A stretch of DNA of 64,000 nt from Lachnospira multipara ATCC 19207 (GTDB taxonomy: Bacteria > Bacillota > Clostridia > Lachnospirales > Lachnospiraceae): assembly GCF_000424105.1 (NCBI RefSeq), contig NZ_AUJG01000017.1:1-64000 (forward strand), in the 5' to 3' direction. Each line of letters begins with the position of its first letter. Position 1 is the first letter of the stretch. Below the pieces are notes generated by a model. The model searched no databases, was not told the DNA's origin, and saw only the letters and a program-made list of their open reading frames with translations. The translations under genes were made by a program, and so were the position numbers. Of the stretch, positions 1 through 8,618 are shown in pieces.

Positions 1-131
1 CCTTTTTCGTAGTTTTCTTTTTCCTTAGCTAAAGCCCAATTAAAAGCAAATCTTGCTGCACCTGCGTACTGAAACATTTTCGTTTGTTGCACGTTATTAG
101 GTATCAGCATTACTTTTATTGCCTTTATCAT
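1..131 (-). CDS. tnpB: TnpB-like protein of an IS200/IS605 element, N-terminus only
   Basis: Only the first 43 or so codons lie in the window; the gene runs off the left edge. The reading begins MIKAIKVMLIPNNVQ and continues with QYAGAARFAFNWALA, the N-terminal helix-turn-helix segment typical of OrfB/TnpB, the RNA-guided nuclease of IS200/IS605 transposons. The start at 131 is preceded by a strong GGAGAGGAG ribosome site. No tnpA is visible. The RuvC-like catalytic part and the omegaRNA/right end would lie to the left, outside the window. The identification rests on a short stretch but is characteristic. Confidence 0.75.
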   Translation of the reverse strand, partial: MIKAIKVMLIPNNVQQTKMFQYAGAARFAFNWALAKEKENYEK

Positions 132-458
132 TATTCTCCTCTCCTTGAATCAATTCTTGGACAAGTTTCTTAGCTTTATTAGCTCTTTTGCCTTGTTAAT
201 AACTTATAAAACTCAACCGTATTTTATAGACTTTTATAAGTTTTATTTAACTGTCATCAACTCCTTTCTAGGTACATATACCGTAGACTATTACTAGTCC
301 TTGCATCTGTTACAATTATAACGAACTATATGGGGAGTGTAAAGCGGACATTCGGAATTTGCTTTGCTAGTTCCTCATGAACGCAGTGGCACTTTGTGCT
401 ATCTGTCAGAAGGAGCTTTAACCCCTTCTGACACTAGTTAACTGCCTAATGGAATTAA
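132..458. other. Gene-free stretch between tnpB and the HAD gene
   Basis: No ORF with a ribosome site is seen. The left part is the AT-rich leader of tnpB. The right part (340-435) holds a multi-stem palindromic repeat annotated separately. The left end of the IS element probably lies here, but I could not define its boundary. Confidence 0.5.
340..435 (-). repeat. Multi-stem palindromic repeat, copy 1
   Basis: This stretch is nearly the reverse complement of 30062-30157. The shared blocks include AAAGCGGACATTCGGAAT, TCCTCATGAACGCAGTGGCA and CTTTAACCCCTTCTGACA. It contains potential stems GTCAGAAGG/CCTTCTGAC and GTGGCAC/GTGC-type hairpins, though this copy is more mutated than the 30-kb one. 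It lies 24 bp past the stop of the HAD gene and about 210 bp upstream of the tnpB start. It may be an end of, or a non-autonomous relative of, the IS200/IS605 element. Confidence 0.7.
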
Positions 459-1292
459 CTAAATCAGATTAAAGTGCTTAAAGGCCTTGTAAATTCCATC
501 TTCATTTACACCCTCTGTTATATAATCTGCCATTGCCTTAATTTCTTCCCCGCCAGATGCTACTGCTATACCGATATTACATTTTTCAAGCATAGGAATA
601 TCCACCTTGGCATCCCCAATAGCGATGGTATTCTCTATAGATTCCCCTAGATGCTCAAGTAAGACATCAATAGCCTTGCCTTTATCAATGTTCTTAACTC
701 CCAAATCCCCAAAGAGTGCAATCTCTCCTGCACCGCCCCAGGTTAAGGCCTTAAGCTCAGGAAATTCCTTAATTGAATCTAGGTGATCTTGATAACTAGA
801 AAGGATAAAGGAAACTTTATTTACATCATCTCTATAAAGATCCGCTCCAAAAATCATATCTGGAAAAGCATCTCTAACTGTCATATTACTTGAGTCTTTT
901 CCCTTACGACTTGCGTATTCTCTTATTGCAGTTTGTCCTTTTTCTTCAAAATTTTCTGAAGCATAAAGACCACTATTACACTCTAAGTAAAACTCTAATC
1001 CTCTTTCATGAAGCCAATCCACAATATGCTTAGTTTCTTCCTTGCTTATCTTTTTGTGCAGAATTACTTTATCACCATCCTTTACATAGGCTCCGTTCCC
1101 ACCTATCATTCCATCAAGTCCTATATCCCAGATGTAATCGTAAACCTCTGCTTCTGATCTTCCAGTACAAATATAAACCTTGTGTCCATTGGCTCTAGCT
1201 TCTCTAATAGCCTTAGTTGCCGACTTTGGAAGCTTACCTTCATAATCAACAAGTGTTCCATCTACATCAATTAATACTATTTTTTTCTGCAT
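459..1292 (-). CDS. HAD-superfamily (Cof/YidA-type) sugar-phosphate phosphatase
   Basis: A 277-aa protein of the Cof-like HAD hydrolases, which dephosphorylate sugar phosphates and similar metabolites in the cytoplasm. Motif I IDVDGTLVD is at residues 8-16 (nucleophile Asp9), a C2-type cap occupies the middle, and motif IV AIGDAKVDIPML near the C-terminus supplies the Mg-binding acidic residues. The frame is open upstream to 1337, but ATG at 1292 is chosen because it follows an ATGGAG ribosome site with a 5-nt gap. The upstream extension reads through a GC-rich palindrome (GCCGGGCGCCGGC, about 1318-1331) and looks like leader. The substrate cannot be told from sequence. Confidence 0.85.
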   Translation of the reverse strand: MQKKIVLIDVDGTLVDYEGKLPKSATKAIREARANGHKVYICTGRSEAEVYDYIWDIGLDGMIGGNGAYVKDGDKVILHKKISKEETKHIVDWLHERGLEFYLECNSGLYASENFEEKGQTAIREYASRKGKDSSNMTVRDAFPDMIFGADLYRDDVNKVSFILSSYQDHLDSIKEFPELKALTWGGAGEIALFGDLGVKNIDKGKAIDVLLEHLGESIENTIAIGDAKVDIPMLEKCNIGIAVASGGEEIKAMADYITEGVNEDGIYKAFKHFNLI

Positions 1293-1348
1293 AAAAACTC
1301 CATTTCTTTTGCGTGCGTGCCGGGCGCCGGCTACCATAAAGCAAGCAA

Positions 1349-1392
1349 AGCCTACTAAGTTAGCTTTATTACTAACTTAGTAGGCTTTTTTT
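1349..1392. terminator. Hairpin terminator between nitroreductase and HAD genes
   Basis: A 15-bp perfect stem AGCCTACTAAGTTAG/CTAACTTAGTAGGCT has a run of seven T on the plus strand. On the minus strand, where the flanking genes are read, the stem is followed by TTTGCTTGCTTT. It may work for the nitroreductase transcript, although the better T run faces the other way. Confidence 0.6.
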
Positions 1393-1906
1393 ATAAATAC
1401 TTTACCATCTCATTAAGTGGTCTTAAATCTGTATGCATTGTAGATGGCACAACGCCTTCCTTAGCATAACCCATAGGCATTAAGCACACTGGCTTAACAG
1501 ATTCTGGTAAGTTAAATTCCCTAGCTGTTAAAGTATTAGGGAATACATCTACCCAAACTGAGCCTACTCCTAAGTCTGCTGCCTCTAGCATCATATGACA
1601 AGCTACAATACTTGCATCCTGCTGACCTGAAGAAACTCCTTCTTCCTTAGAATTAAAATACTGCTCAGACTCTTCATAAGCAATAAGTAAGACAGTTGGT
1701 GCATTATAAGCACATCTACTAAGACTTCTAATCTTAGCAAGGCCCTCTTCACTTTGAATTACATAAACTCTTGCACACTGGTTATTCTTGGCTGTTGGCG
1801 CAATGTAACCAGCCTCAATAATCTTATCAAGAACTTCCTTTTCTATCTGCTTATCCTCATAATCTCTAACTGAGAAACGCTTCTTTGCTAATTCTAAAAA
1901 CTCCAT
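1391..1906 (-). CDS. Nitroreductase-family FMN oxidoreductase
   Basis: A 171-aa single-domain flavoprotein of the nitroreductase family (NAD(P)H-dependent, FMN-bound, usually a homodimer). The N-terminus carries the FMN-phosphate motif KRFSVRDYED, and the family region IAPTAKNNQCARVYVI follows at about 36-51. GVGSVWVDVF (about 113-122) and a C-terminal LNEMVKYL tail complete the fold. No ferredoxin-type cysteine clusters are present. The start at 1906 has an AAGGAGG ribosome site 6 nt upstream. The in vivo substrate is unknown. It stands alone between two hairpin-rich intergenic stretches. Confidence 0.85.
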   Translation of the reverse strand: MEFLELAKKRFSVRDYEDKQIEKEVLDKIIEAGYIAPTAKNNQCARVYVIQSEEGLAKIRSLSRCAYNAPTVLLIAYEESEQYFNSKEEGVSSGQQDASIVACHMMLEAADLGVGSVWVDVFPNTLTAREFNLPESVKPVCLMPMGYAKEGVVPSTMHTDLRPLNEMVKYL

Positions 1907-2047
1907 AAAGCCTCCTTAACACTATATATTTATATCTTATTGTAACATAGGTAAGAGGGGTTGTGGGAGTAACTATCGTTATTGTTTCTATTCTCGCTTA
2001 TCCTACGCTTTCTCCTCCGTTCCATATGTCGTCATAGTTTGTGATTT

Positions 2048-2463
2048 TACAGTCAATCTTTCCTTTTTATAAATTTACCCGTAGGCTAATTTTGAGTCCT
2101 ACGGGTAATCACTTACTTTTCTCTTATTTGACTGTATCAAAAAAATTTTGTTTTTCATCTTATACAGTCATTTATTAATTTCTCTGTTTTTGCCGGTAAT
2201 GTAAAAAATCACTTTTTAGTGGTCGCTACATTCAGATTATAAATTTCTTGTGTTTGACTGTATCTCACCCAAATGTAATATTAAGTAAAAGTTGATAACA
2301 TACAGGCAGAACATAAGAATTCTTCCTCTTACCTGTATGTATAAATAAAAAACAATTTTAATTTACCATCAATTCTTATTTTTCTTTATTATGCACGTAT
2401 GATATACAATTTATTTAATTTCGCCTCTGCGGGTAATTACTTAAAAACCTACTTTTACCTGTA
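2048..2463. repeat. Hairpin-repeat array 1, downstream arm (7 units)
   Basis: This arm lies in the gene-free stretch 1907-2539. Seven imperfect inverted repeats start at about 2048, 2100, 2163, 2227, 2301, 2364 and 2428, each 36-37 nt long. Arms are TACAG/CTGTA or close variants (TACGG, TACAT, TACCA, CCGTA, ACGTA). Inner flanks are TCAAT on one side and ATTTAC on the other; some units run in reverse orientation. Interiors (about 26 nt) and the 16-38-nt linkers vary. The same repeat resumes on the other side of the nuclease gene at 3439. No ORF is supported here. Confidence 0.8.
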
Positions 2464-2539
2464 GCTATCCTTAAAAGAAACCTTAATGCATCTTTTATTT
2501 CAGACCATATGACCTCTGTCTTACTATTTCTTTCCTATT

Positions 2540-3340
2540 CTACAACAAGAACTTCTTAATCTTATCTTCAATAGACTTTACGTCAAATTTATATTCACTA
2601 GATTCTAGACTTAATATCAAGTTGTCTCCTGGAATATAACCATTCTTTTCATACATAAGAATCTTTTCAAAGTTCTTTGTTGCATAATCATCATCTGATA
2701 CTAGCCCAAGATGTTCCCAGTAATAGGTCTTCTTAGTTCTTACATTTAATGCTACAAAATCTGGATAATATGATTGATATTTATTAGATACGAATAAAGG
2801 TTCATATTCGTAGGGGACGCCATACTTATCTAAAGTATCAGCTATGATTTTTTCAGATTTAGATCTTACCTTTTCACCTCTGTTTGTAGAAAACTGACCC
2901 TCTTCCGGATATTCATTTTTATTTCCTGGATGCTTCTCTCTCCACTCTGCTATAAAATCTTCTTCTGTCATTACGATAGGGACAACACACCTTTTCCTAC
3001 CCTCCGGTAACTTTAAATACAAGTTTGTTATGTCATCTACATCATAATTTTTTATAAACTTCTCTAATCGTTTCTCCATTTCAATTAGCTTTTTATTAAC
3101 TGATAACTCATATTCTCTTTGGATTATTTTAGTTGCTATCTTGCTATCAGCAACTGAAATATACTTCTTACCACCTTTTTTACCTTTATTAAGATAATAC
3201 TGAGTATATCCCTTTCTTGTAGATACATTAATATGCTCTTTGGGTGTACCCTTAAGTTTCTTAAGATTTCTTTCTGATTGTCTTAAAAGTTGTTTAATTT
3301 CATCTAACTGTTTTTCTAATTGTGATAAATAATTCTCCAT
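2540..3340 (-). CDS. PD-(D/E)XK nuclease-like protein, paralogue 1
   Basis: A 266-aa protein and one of three paralogues in the window (others at 13138-13983 and 40919-41755). Residues 1-30 are a predicted coiled coil. A basic segment with GYTQYYLNKGKKGGKKYIS follows, then a helical region (70-110). The C-terminal part is a restriction-endonuclease-like core: RSKSE (Glu163), YYPDF (Asp194) and YWEH (Glu209, with His210 where Lys is usual). The E-D-ExH order and spacing are identical in all three copies. I know the type as a common uncharacterised Firmicutes family; no function is established to my knowledge. It is embedded in hairpin array 1. Start ATG has a GAAGG ribosome site. DNA or RNA cleavage is inferred from the motifs only. 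Confidence 0.7.
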   Translation of the reverse strand: MENYLSQLEKQLDEIKQLLRQSERNLKKLKGTPKEHINVSTRKGYTQYYLNKGKKGGKKYISVADSKIATKIIQREYELSVNKKLIEMEKRLEKFIKNYDVDDITNLYLKLPEGRKRCVVPIVMTEEDFIAEWREKHPGNKNEYPEEGQFSTNRGEKVRSKSEKIIADTLDKYGVPYEYEPLFVSNKYQSYYPDFVALNVRTKKTYYWEHLGLVSDDDYATKNFEKILMYEKNGYIPGDNLILSLESSEYKFDVKSIEDKIKKFLL

Positions 3341-3438
3341 TATTACCTTCTTTCTTTTGTTTTAAAGATGAAGTATCTTATTCACCTTTTAATTTCTTTA
3401 TAATTCTTTTTATTTGCCTGTTAGTTTTTAAACATGTC

Positions 3439-3872
3439 TACAGTCAATTTTATCTTTTTCTTTTATTACCTGTATGGGAAATTTTGGAAAAACTACTTTT
3501 TTACTTAATGATACATTCACATCTTATAAATTTGCAATTTACCTGTATGAAGATTTGTTGTGAGTTTTTAACTATTGCAGTCAATGAGAAATTTCTTACG
3601 ATTTACCGGCATGATATCAATTAATTTCAGTTTATGTTTTTCGGTTGATACCAACAAATCTATCTTTTTCATGAATTAACTGTATTGATTTTTGTATTAT
3701 ATAAAAGGGCATGCAGCTAAATTTCTTTTTTACATATTTTACCTGTATACACTTAGAAACATTTAACTAGCCCGATACAGTTAGATTTCCTTTTTTCATC
3801 ATTTGCACGTATAGGTAGCAAATCAAAAGACTCAAATACCATCAAAGCAAGTTTTTTTGTAATTTACCTGTG
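3439..3872. repeat. Hairpin-repeat array 1, upstream arm (7 units)
   Basis: Seven units start at 3439, 3512, 3576, 3649, 3712, 3776 and 3837, each exactly 36 nt from the first base of the left arm to the last base of the right arm. The arms are TACAG/CTGTA with variants TGCAG, TACAT, TACCA, CGGCA, ACGTA and CTGTG. The 26-nt interiors are T-rich and differ between units; the edges TCAAT and ATTTAC recur. Start-to-start distances are 61-73 nt. It lies upstream of nuclease paralogue 1 (minus strand), continuing the array found downstream of that gene. It is not CRISPR-like because the repeat body itself is variable. Confidence 0.8.
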
Positions 3873-3874
3873 AA

Positions 3875-3998
3875 ATTTCCCGGATTCTGGGAAGAATAGT
3901 CCCGCACACCACGTTAGACCGCACACTGCACCAGTCCGCAAGCCACGCCCCGTGCGCCACGTAAAACCACGCCCCGTGATGGCTCCCGCCACGCGAAC
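3875..3998. other. GC-rich patch with CCACGCCCCGTG palindromes
   Basis: About 120 bp of clearly higher GC than its surroundings. It has a TTCCC/GGGAA hairpin at its left edge and two copies of CCACGCCCCGTG (CACG/CGTG stems) about 3950-3980. There is no ORF with a ribosome site. AATTTCCCGG at its left edge resembles the right arm of hairpin array 2. It looks foreign to the local base composition. Confidence 0.5.
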
Positions 3999-4000
3999 AA

Positions 4001-4040
4001 AGAAAAAGATAGTTGTTTTCCCTTGGAAAACAACTATCTT
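4001..4040 (-). terminator. Intrinsic terminator of the ABC permease operon
   Basis: A 15-bp stem AAGATAGTTGTTTTC/GAAAACAACTATCTT with a 5-nt loop. Read on the minus strand it is followed by a T-rich tail CTTTTTCTTTGTT. It lies about 50 bp after the permease stop codon. Confidence 0.85.
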
Positions 4041-4089
4041 AATATATAACCTACGCCATCATTATGTCAACCAATACACAATTTCAACA

Positions 4090-6693
4090 TTAAGCATTCT
4101 CATTCTTTAATGCATCAATTGTATTTTCTTTCTTTATCTTTGAGTTTGAGTAAAGCATACTTACAAAGACTACGATGAATACACTAATAGCTGCTATTAG
4201 GATGCTTCTATATGGTAGCACATAATTAAATACATTATTCAGTGAAGAAATCTTATAAAGCACGTAGGAAAATGCTACTGAAATTGGTAAGCCAAGTATT
4301 AAACTCTTAAAGCCGTAGTTGATGCACTCGTAATTAAGCATCTTTCTTACTCCTGACTCCGACATACCAACGGATTTAAGCATTGCAATTTCTTTTTTAC
4401 GAAGCATGATACTTGTTGAAATTGTGTTAAATATGTTAGCTACTGTAATTAGTGACATAAGGATAATAAAGCCATAACTAAACACGTCGACAATTTCAAT
4501 TAACATCATTTCAGCTTCTAGCGTTTCCCTTGCATCTTCAAGTCCAGAGCTTGTATAACCTTTTGCAATCAAATATTGCTCAATATTACTATAAGCCTTT
4601 TTATGATCCTTTGCTTTTACAAAAATTTCCTTACTCATAAGCTCCGTATTATATAGACCATAAAACTTCTGCTCTAATACTTCATTCATCATGCTATGAG
4701 GATAAACTAAAGCCATATTGTTATATAAAATGTAATCATCTAATTCAATGCAAGCACCAACCTTAAAAGCCGTATCCTTCTTAATTTGATTAACGGCCAT
4801 TTCTTCCTTTTCATCAGAAGCAATTAATTTATCAGCTGCAATATTTATGTCGAAATTTTTCAAATTCTTATCTATAACATTGTAGCGATAATTCTTTCCA
4901 TTATGGATTTCTGATAAATTATTCTTTAAAAGAGCCTTAATGTTGTTACTATCATAATATTCACTTGAATCAAGATTATATTTATCACAAAGCTCATTAA
5001 ATTCTTCATCATCCATAAACTTACAGACTACATATTGCTTATTAGCATAGTTGTTTAAATCCTGACTATATTTCTTACAATCCTTAGCTAAATAGTCATC
5101 ATTAATATCAAAAAGTAAGGACTCTGTGTCATATAAAAAGCCTATTTCATCTACCTTATCAAGCTTTGAAAGGTCATTAGCTAATGCTTTAACATCCCAA
5201 TCCTGCCAGATATGATAGTAGATATCATTATGTAGAGTTTTAAATTGTGAAAATATAGCTCTATCAGCATATGCACAAAATGATGAAGTTGTAATAAATA
5301 GGATAATACTTGCTGCAATTGATATTATTGTAAAATTGTATTTCTTTTTATTACGTTTAAAATTTTTCTTAGCCATCATAGCTTCAAAACCAAAAAGCTT
5401 TAAAGTTAATTTTGAGGTTTTAAGCTGCTTTGGACTTACCCTTATATCTGTTGTTTGACGAATAGCGTCAAGAGGTGTGATTTTTATTGCTCTTCTTGCT
5501 GGTATCCAAGCTGCAATTAAAGTTGTGATGTAACAAATAATTGCTGCAAGCAACAAGCCTAATGGACTAATCACTAACTTAATCTGTGTTTTAGCATATC
5601 CATAACTAGTCGCGCTAAAGTTATCTCTTAAAAAATAAAGGGTAATTCCCATACCAAGACAACCTATAATAATTCCTATTGGAATAGCAATTAAACTAAG
5701 AACAGTCGCCTCATATCTAATGCAGGCTCTAATCTGCTTTTTTGTAGCTCCAACTGACTTTAAAATGCCGATTTGCTTAGTTCTTTCGCTAACAGAAATG
5801 GCAAAAGAATTGTAAATTAAAGACACAGAACCAACTACAATTAAAGCAATTAAAAATCCTGCAAATAGCTTAATTGTATCTGCTATAGCACTTCCGCCTA
5901 AAACTCCATATAAACCAAGTAAATCTCTATGTGAATAAACCGCATCAACTCCAAGATCTGTTTTTAGCTTAGAGGCAACTTTGTCATAATCAGATAATTT
6001 TTTTACAGTAAATAACGCATTTACATTTTCATAAATATTAGTCTTATTATCCACTGTAAGAGCTAGGTAAGAGGCCGATTCTCTGCTATCAAGTTCATAG
6101 CTAAGGCGATTATAAACGCCTACAATTTTGTATTTTTTAGACACTGTGTTAACTAATGTCTCTTCCACATTCTCTCTTATAGCCATGTCTGGATTTATAA
6201 TCTCACCATCGACTTCTCGAGTGCCAAGAGCGAGCTCAATTTCTTCCCCTTCTGAAAATGACATGCCGCCGTTAGTTAAAATGTTATCCGGAATTATAAT
6301 TTCATTTTCATTTTCTGGCATGCGACCCTGCTTTAATTTAACACTAGCAAGTTTCTCTAAATTCTCTGACATACCAGCAATTCTAATATATGGCTTATAT
6401 GTGTTTTCTGAATCAAATTTAGCCACCCCTAAATCTTCTAAATAAGCAATCTTATCTATGTCACTATTATTCTTTAATTTATCTAATTGTTCATTATTAA
6501 CTTCAGAAACAAAGCCATGATAACTGCCCTCTGTTTCTATTACCATATTTCTAAAATAAACGATTCCTGAATTAGCACCTTCTATAACTGCTGTAAAAAG
6601 TGTCATAGAAAGGATAATGCCAATAATAGTTACAAGGGTTCTTGTTCTATTCTTTTTAAGGCTTTCCCTGGTATATTTACGAAAAATACTCAC
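4090..6693 (-). CDS. FtsX/MacB-like ABC transporter permease
   Basis: An 867-aa membrane protein with two FtsX-like modules. TM1 is near residues 18-40, followed by a large extracytoplasmic domain and three TM segments (about 275-400) ending in the family motif PARRAIKITPLDAIR. A second N-type TM (about 455-475), another external domain and three C-terminal TM segments then follow. The size and two-module plan fit the permeases paired with MacB/LolD-type ATPases, which move or sense amphipathic peptides rather than import solutes. The ATPase gene lies 2 bp upstream and a kinase/regulator pair just beyond, as in BceAB- or Vex-type antimicrobial-peptide resistance modules. Its true substrate is not known. 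Confidence 0.85.
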   Translation of the reverse strand: MSIFRKYTRESLKKNRTRTLVTIIGIILSMTLFTAVIEGANSGIVYFRNMVIETEGSYHGFVSEVNNEQLDKLKNNSDIDKIAYLEDLGVAKFDSENTYKPYIRIAGMSENLEKLASVKLKQGRMPENENEIIIPDNILTNGGMSFSEGEEIELALGTREVDGEIINPDMAIRENVEETLVNTVSKKYKIVGVYNRLSYELDSRESASYLALTVDNKTNIYENVNALFTVKKLSDYDKVASKLKTDLGVDAVYSHRDLLGLYGVLGGSAIADTIKLFAGFLIALIVVGSVSLIYNSFAISVSERTKQIGILKSVGATKKQIRACIRYEATVLSLIAIPIGIIIGCLGMGITLYFLRDNFSATSYGYAKTQIKLVISPLGLLLAAIICYITTLIAAWIPARRAIKITPLDAIRQTTDIRVSPKQLKTSKLTLKLFGFEAMMAKKNFKRNKKKYNFTIISIAASIILFITTSSFCAYADRAIFSQFKTLHNDIYYHIWQDWDVKALANDLSKLDKVDEIGFLYDTESLLFDINDDYLAKDCKKYSQDLNNYANKQYVVCKFMDDEEFNELCDKYNLDSSEYYDSNNIKALLKNNLSEIHNGKNYRYNVIDKNLKNFDINIAADKLIASDEKEEMAVNQIKKDTAFKVGACIELDDYILYNNMALVYPHSMMNEVLEQKFYGLYNTELMSKEIFVKAKDHKKAYSNIEQYLIAKGYTSSGLEDARETLEAEMMLIEIVDVFSYGFIILMSLITVANIFNTISTSIMLRKKEIAMLKSVGMSESGVRKMLNYECINYGFKSLILGLPISVAFSYVLYKISSLNNVFNYVLPYRSILIAAISVFIVVFVSMLYSNSKIKKENTIDALKNENA

Positions 6694-6695
6694 GA

Positions 6696-7382
6696 CTATG
6701 CCCTCCTAATTCTTTCATCTCTAACGATTTTGCCATCTTCTACGGAAATTACTCGATCTGCCTGTAATGCTACATTTTCATCATGAGTAATTACAATTAA
6801 AGTCTGATTGAATTTCTTATTGGACTCCTTTAAAAGCTGTATGATTTCCTGACTATTTTTTGAATCTAGATTACCTGTTGGCTCATCTGCAAGAACCACT
6901 GCAGGTGTATTCATTAGTGCTCTACCAATCGAAACGCGCTGCTGCTGTCCACCTGATAGCTGATTTGGAAGATTTTTTAATCGCTTATCAAGGCCCAATA
7001 TATTAATTAGCTCGCTAAGTCTTGCATTATCTACCTTTCTACCATCCATAAGCACTGGCAATGTCATATTTTCCACAACATTTAAAACCGGAATAAGATT
7101 GTAGAACTGATAAATTAAGCCCACATATCTTCTACGGAAAATCGCAAGCTGCTCCTCGTTTTGTTCATAAACATCCTGGCCATCCATGTAGACTTTACCA
7201 CTAGTTGGTCTATCAACTCCGCCTAAAATGTGTAACAGCGTAGACTTACCAGAACCCGATGGTCCAATAATTGCCACAAATTCACCTTTTTCTATTGAAA
7301 ATGATACGTTATCAAGTGCCCTAACTTCATTCTCACCCTTACCATAAATCTTGGTGAGATTTTCAATCTTTAGAATTTCCAT
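6696..7382 (-). CDS. ABC transporter ATPase, MacB/LolD type
   Basis: A 228-aa nucleotide-binding subunit that powers the adjacent FtsX-type permease. Walker [10 protein letters not shown] (about 40-48), Q-loop YQFYNL, signature LSGGQQQR, Walker [13 protein letters not shown] and the H-loop in VITHDENV are all present. The [10 protein letters not shown] variant is characteristic of the LolD/MacB subfamily. Ends at 6696, 2 bp before the permease start, so they are co-transcribed. A likely response-regulator operator (7521-7573) sits in the 193-bp gap upstream, which suggests that the kinase/regulator pair controls this transporter. Confidence 0.92.
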   Translation of the reverse strand: MEILKIENLTKIYGKGENEVRALDNVSFSIEKGEFVAIIGPSGSGKSTLLHILGGVDRPTSGKVYMDGQDVYEQNEEQLAIFRRRYVGLIYQFYNLIPVLNVVENMTLPVLMDGRKVDNARLSELINILGLDKRLKNLPNQLSGGQQQRVSIGRALMNTPAVVLADEPTGNLDSKNSQEIIQLLKESNKKFNQTLIVITHDENVALQADRVISVEDGKIVRDERIRRA

Positions 7383-7520
7383 TTTTTTCTCCTTATTGAT
7401 TAATTTAGAAAACTTAAGTCTTTCATAACAGGATGTAAAGGACTTTAAGCAAATATATCATACCCTTAGCAGGTTCATTTCTTTGCTCTCTCATCCATCC
7501 AAAAACAGAATAACAAACTA

Positions 7521-7573
7521 AAATGACACCTAAATGACAATTAAAAATTAATTCTGTCACTTAAGTGTCATTT
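7521..7573. promoter_or_regulatory. Likely OmpR-type response-regulator operator
   Basis: Direct repeats TGACA at 7524-7528 and 7535-7539 (11-bp period) face direct repeats TGTCA at 7555-7559 and 7566-7570 (again 11 bp). Together they form a long inverted repeat. Paired half-sites one helical turn apart are the usual OmpR-family binding pattern. It lies between the kinase stop and the ABC operon start. The same inverted repeat could instead act as a terminator after the kinase gene. Confidence 0.55.
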
Positions 7574-7575
7574 TA

Positions 7576-8598
7576 TTACACAACGCTTTTATAAAATCTC
7601 ACATCAAAGCAGGCTCCAAGCACTTCCCCTGTTTCGTGATTATAAATGTTACTAGCCTGAATTGTGCCATTTTGAGCCACAATTACAGAACGTGCCAAGG
7701 CAAGTCCTATACCTATGCTGTTTTTTGATGCATTTTCACCTTTATAAAATCTATCAAAAAGATATGGAATGTCCTTTTTTACAAATCCTTCTCCGGAGTC
7801 CTTTACTAGGATCTGGCTATAAATTGCATTATCGCTAGTCTCAATGCTTAAGCTACCACCAGGCTTAGTATGCTCAAGGCAGTTCTTAATTAAATTAGCA
7901 ATGGCCTCAACGCTCCATTCCATATCCAACTCCAAATTAAAATCTTCTCCTTTTAAATCTAAAGAAATGTCCTTTAACTCCATAACAATTCTAAAATCCT
8001 CTAAAGATTTTTTGATTAAATCAGACATCTTAATTTCCTTAATTTCAAACTTAGCAGTCTTGGCATCGATTTTTGAAATCTTAAGGAGTGACTCAATGAG
8101 CCAATCTATTCTTTTAAGAGATGACTTTAACTCTCTTACATGCTCATGTCGTTTTTCTTCAATTAAATCATCCGATGACAACATATCTGTCACTATATTC
8201 ATAGAAGTAAGAGGAGTTCTAAGCTGATGAGAAATGTCGTAAATGCTGTTAGCTAGCTCCACCTTATCCTCAAGTAACTTATTGGACTTATCTCTTAAAT
8301 TAGAAGTCATCTTAGAAATCTCGCTTGAAAGAATAGCAAGTTCCCCTTCATTACAGCTTGTAAAGTCGATGCCATCATCACCATTAAGCACTTTACCTAT
8401 CATCTCCGATAGTTTAGCAATTTCTCTATATCTTCTTTTTTCATAAAAATATGTCACTATATCAAGAATAAGCAAAATTCCTAAAATCAAAGCTAAAGCT
8501 TTTTTATTCACCTCAAATGCCAAAAGTAACATAGTTATTAACACAAATGCCAAACTATTACACAATAACAATATTCTAAATTCTTTATTTCTTATCAT
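7576..8598 (-). CDS. Sensor histidine kinase
   Basis: A 340-aa membrane kinase. Two TM helices (about 10-28 and 34-52) are joined by a very short external loop, so it lacks an extracellular sensor domain, like BceS/GraS intramembrane-sensing kinases. A HAMP-like linker leads to the DHp box SHQLRTPLTSM with phospho-acceptor His124. The ATPase domain shows N-box NLIKNCLEHT, G1 VKDSGEGF, F-box YLFDRFYKG and G2 GIGLALARS. It is 20 bp downstream of its response regulator. Such kinases commonly sense peptide antibiotics through the flux of the partner ABC transporter; that role is inferred from neighbours. Confidence 0.9.
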   Translation of the reverse strand: MIRNKEFRILLLCNSLAFVLITMLLLAFEVNKKALALILGILLILDIVTYFYEKRRYREIAKLSEMIGKVLNGDDGIDFTSCNEGELAILSSEISKMTSNLRDKSNKLLEDKVELANSIYDISHQLRTPLTSMNIVTDMLSSDDLIEEKRHEHVRELKSSLKRIDWLIESLLKISKIDAKTAKFEIKEIKMSDLIKKSLEDFRIVMELKDISLDLKGEDFNLELDMEWSVEAIANLIKNCLEHTKPGGSLSIETSDNAIYSQILVKDSGEGFVKKDIPYLFDRFYKGENASKNSIGIGLALARSVIVAQNGTIQASNIYNHETGEVLGACFDVRFYKSVV

Positions 8599-8618
8599 AA
8601 GCTAACCCATCCTATAAT

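Noticed and set aside
2048-3872. Array 1 as a CRISPR array
   Set aside because: The repeat bodies share only the arms and edges, unit orientation changes, and no cas gene is present; a CRISPR repeat would be nearly identical throughout.
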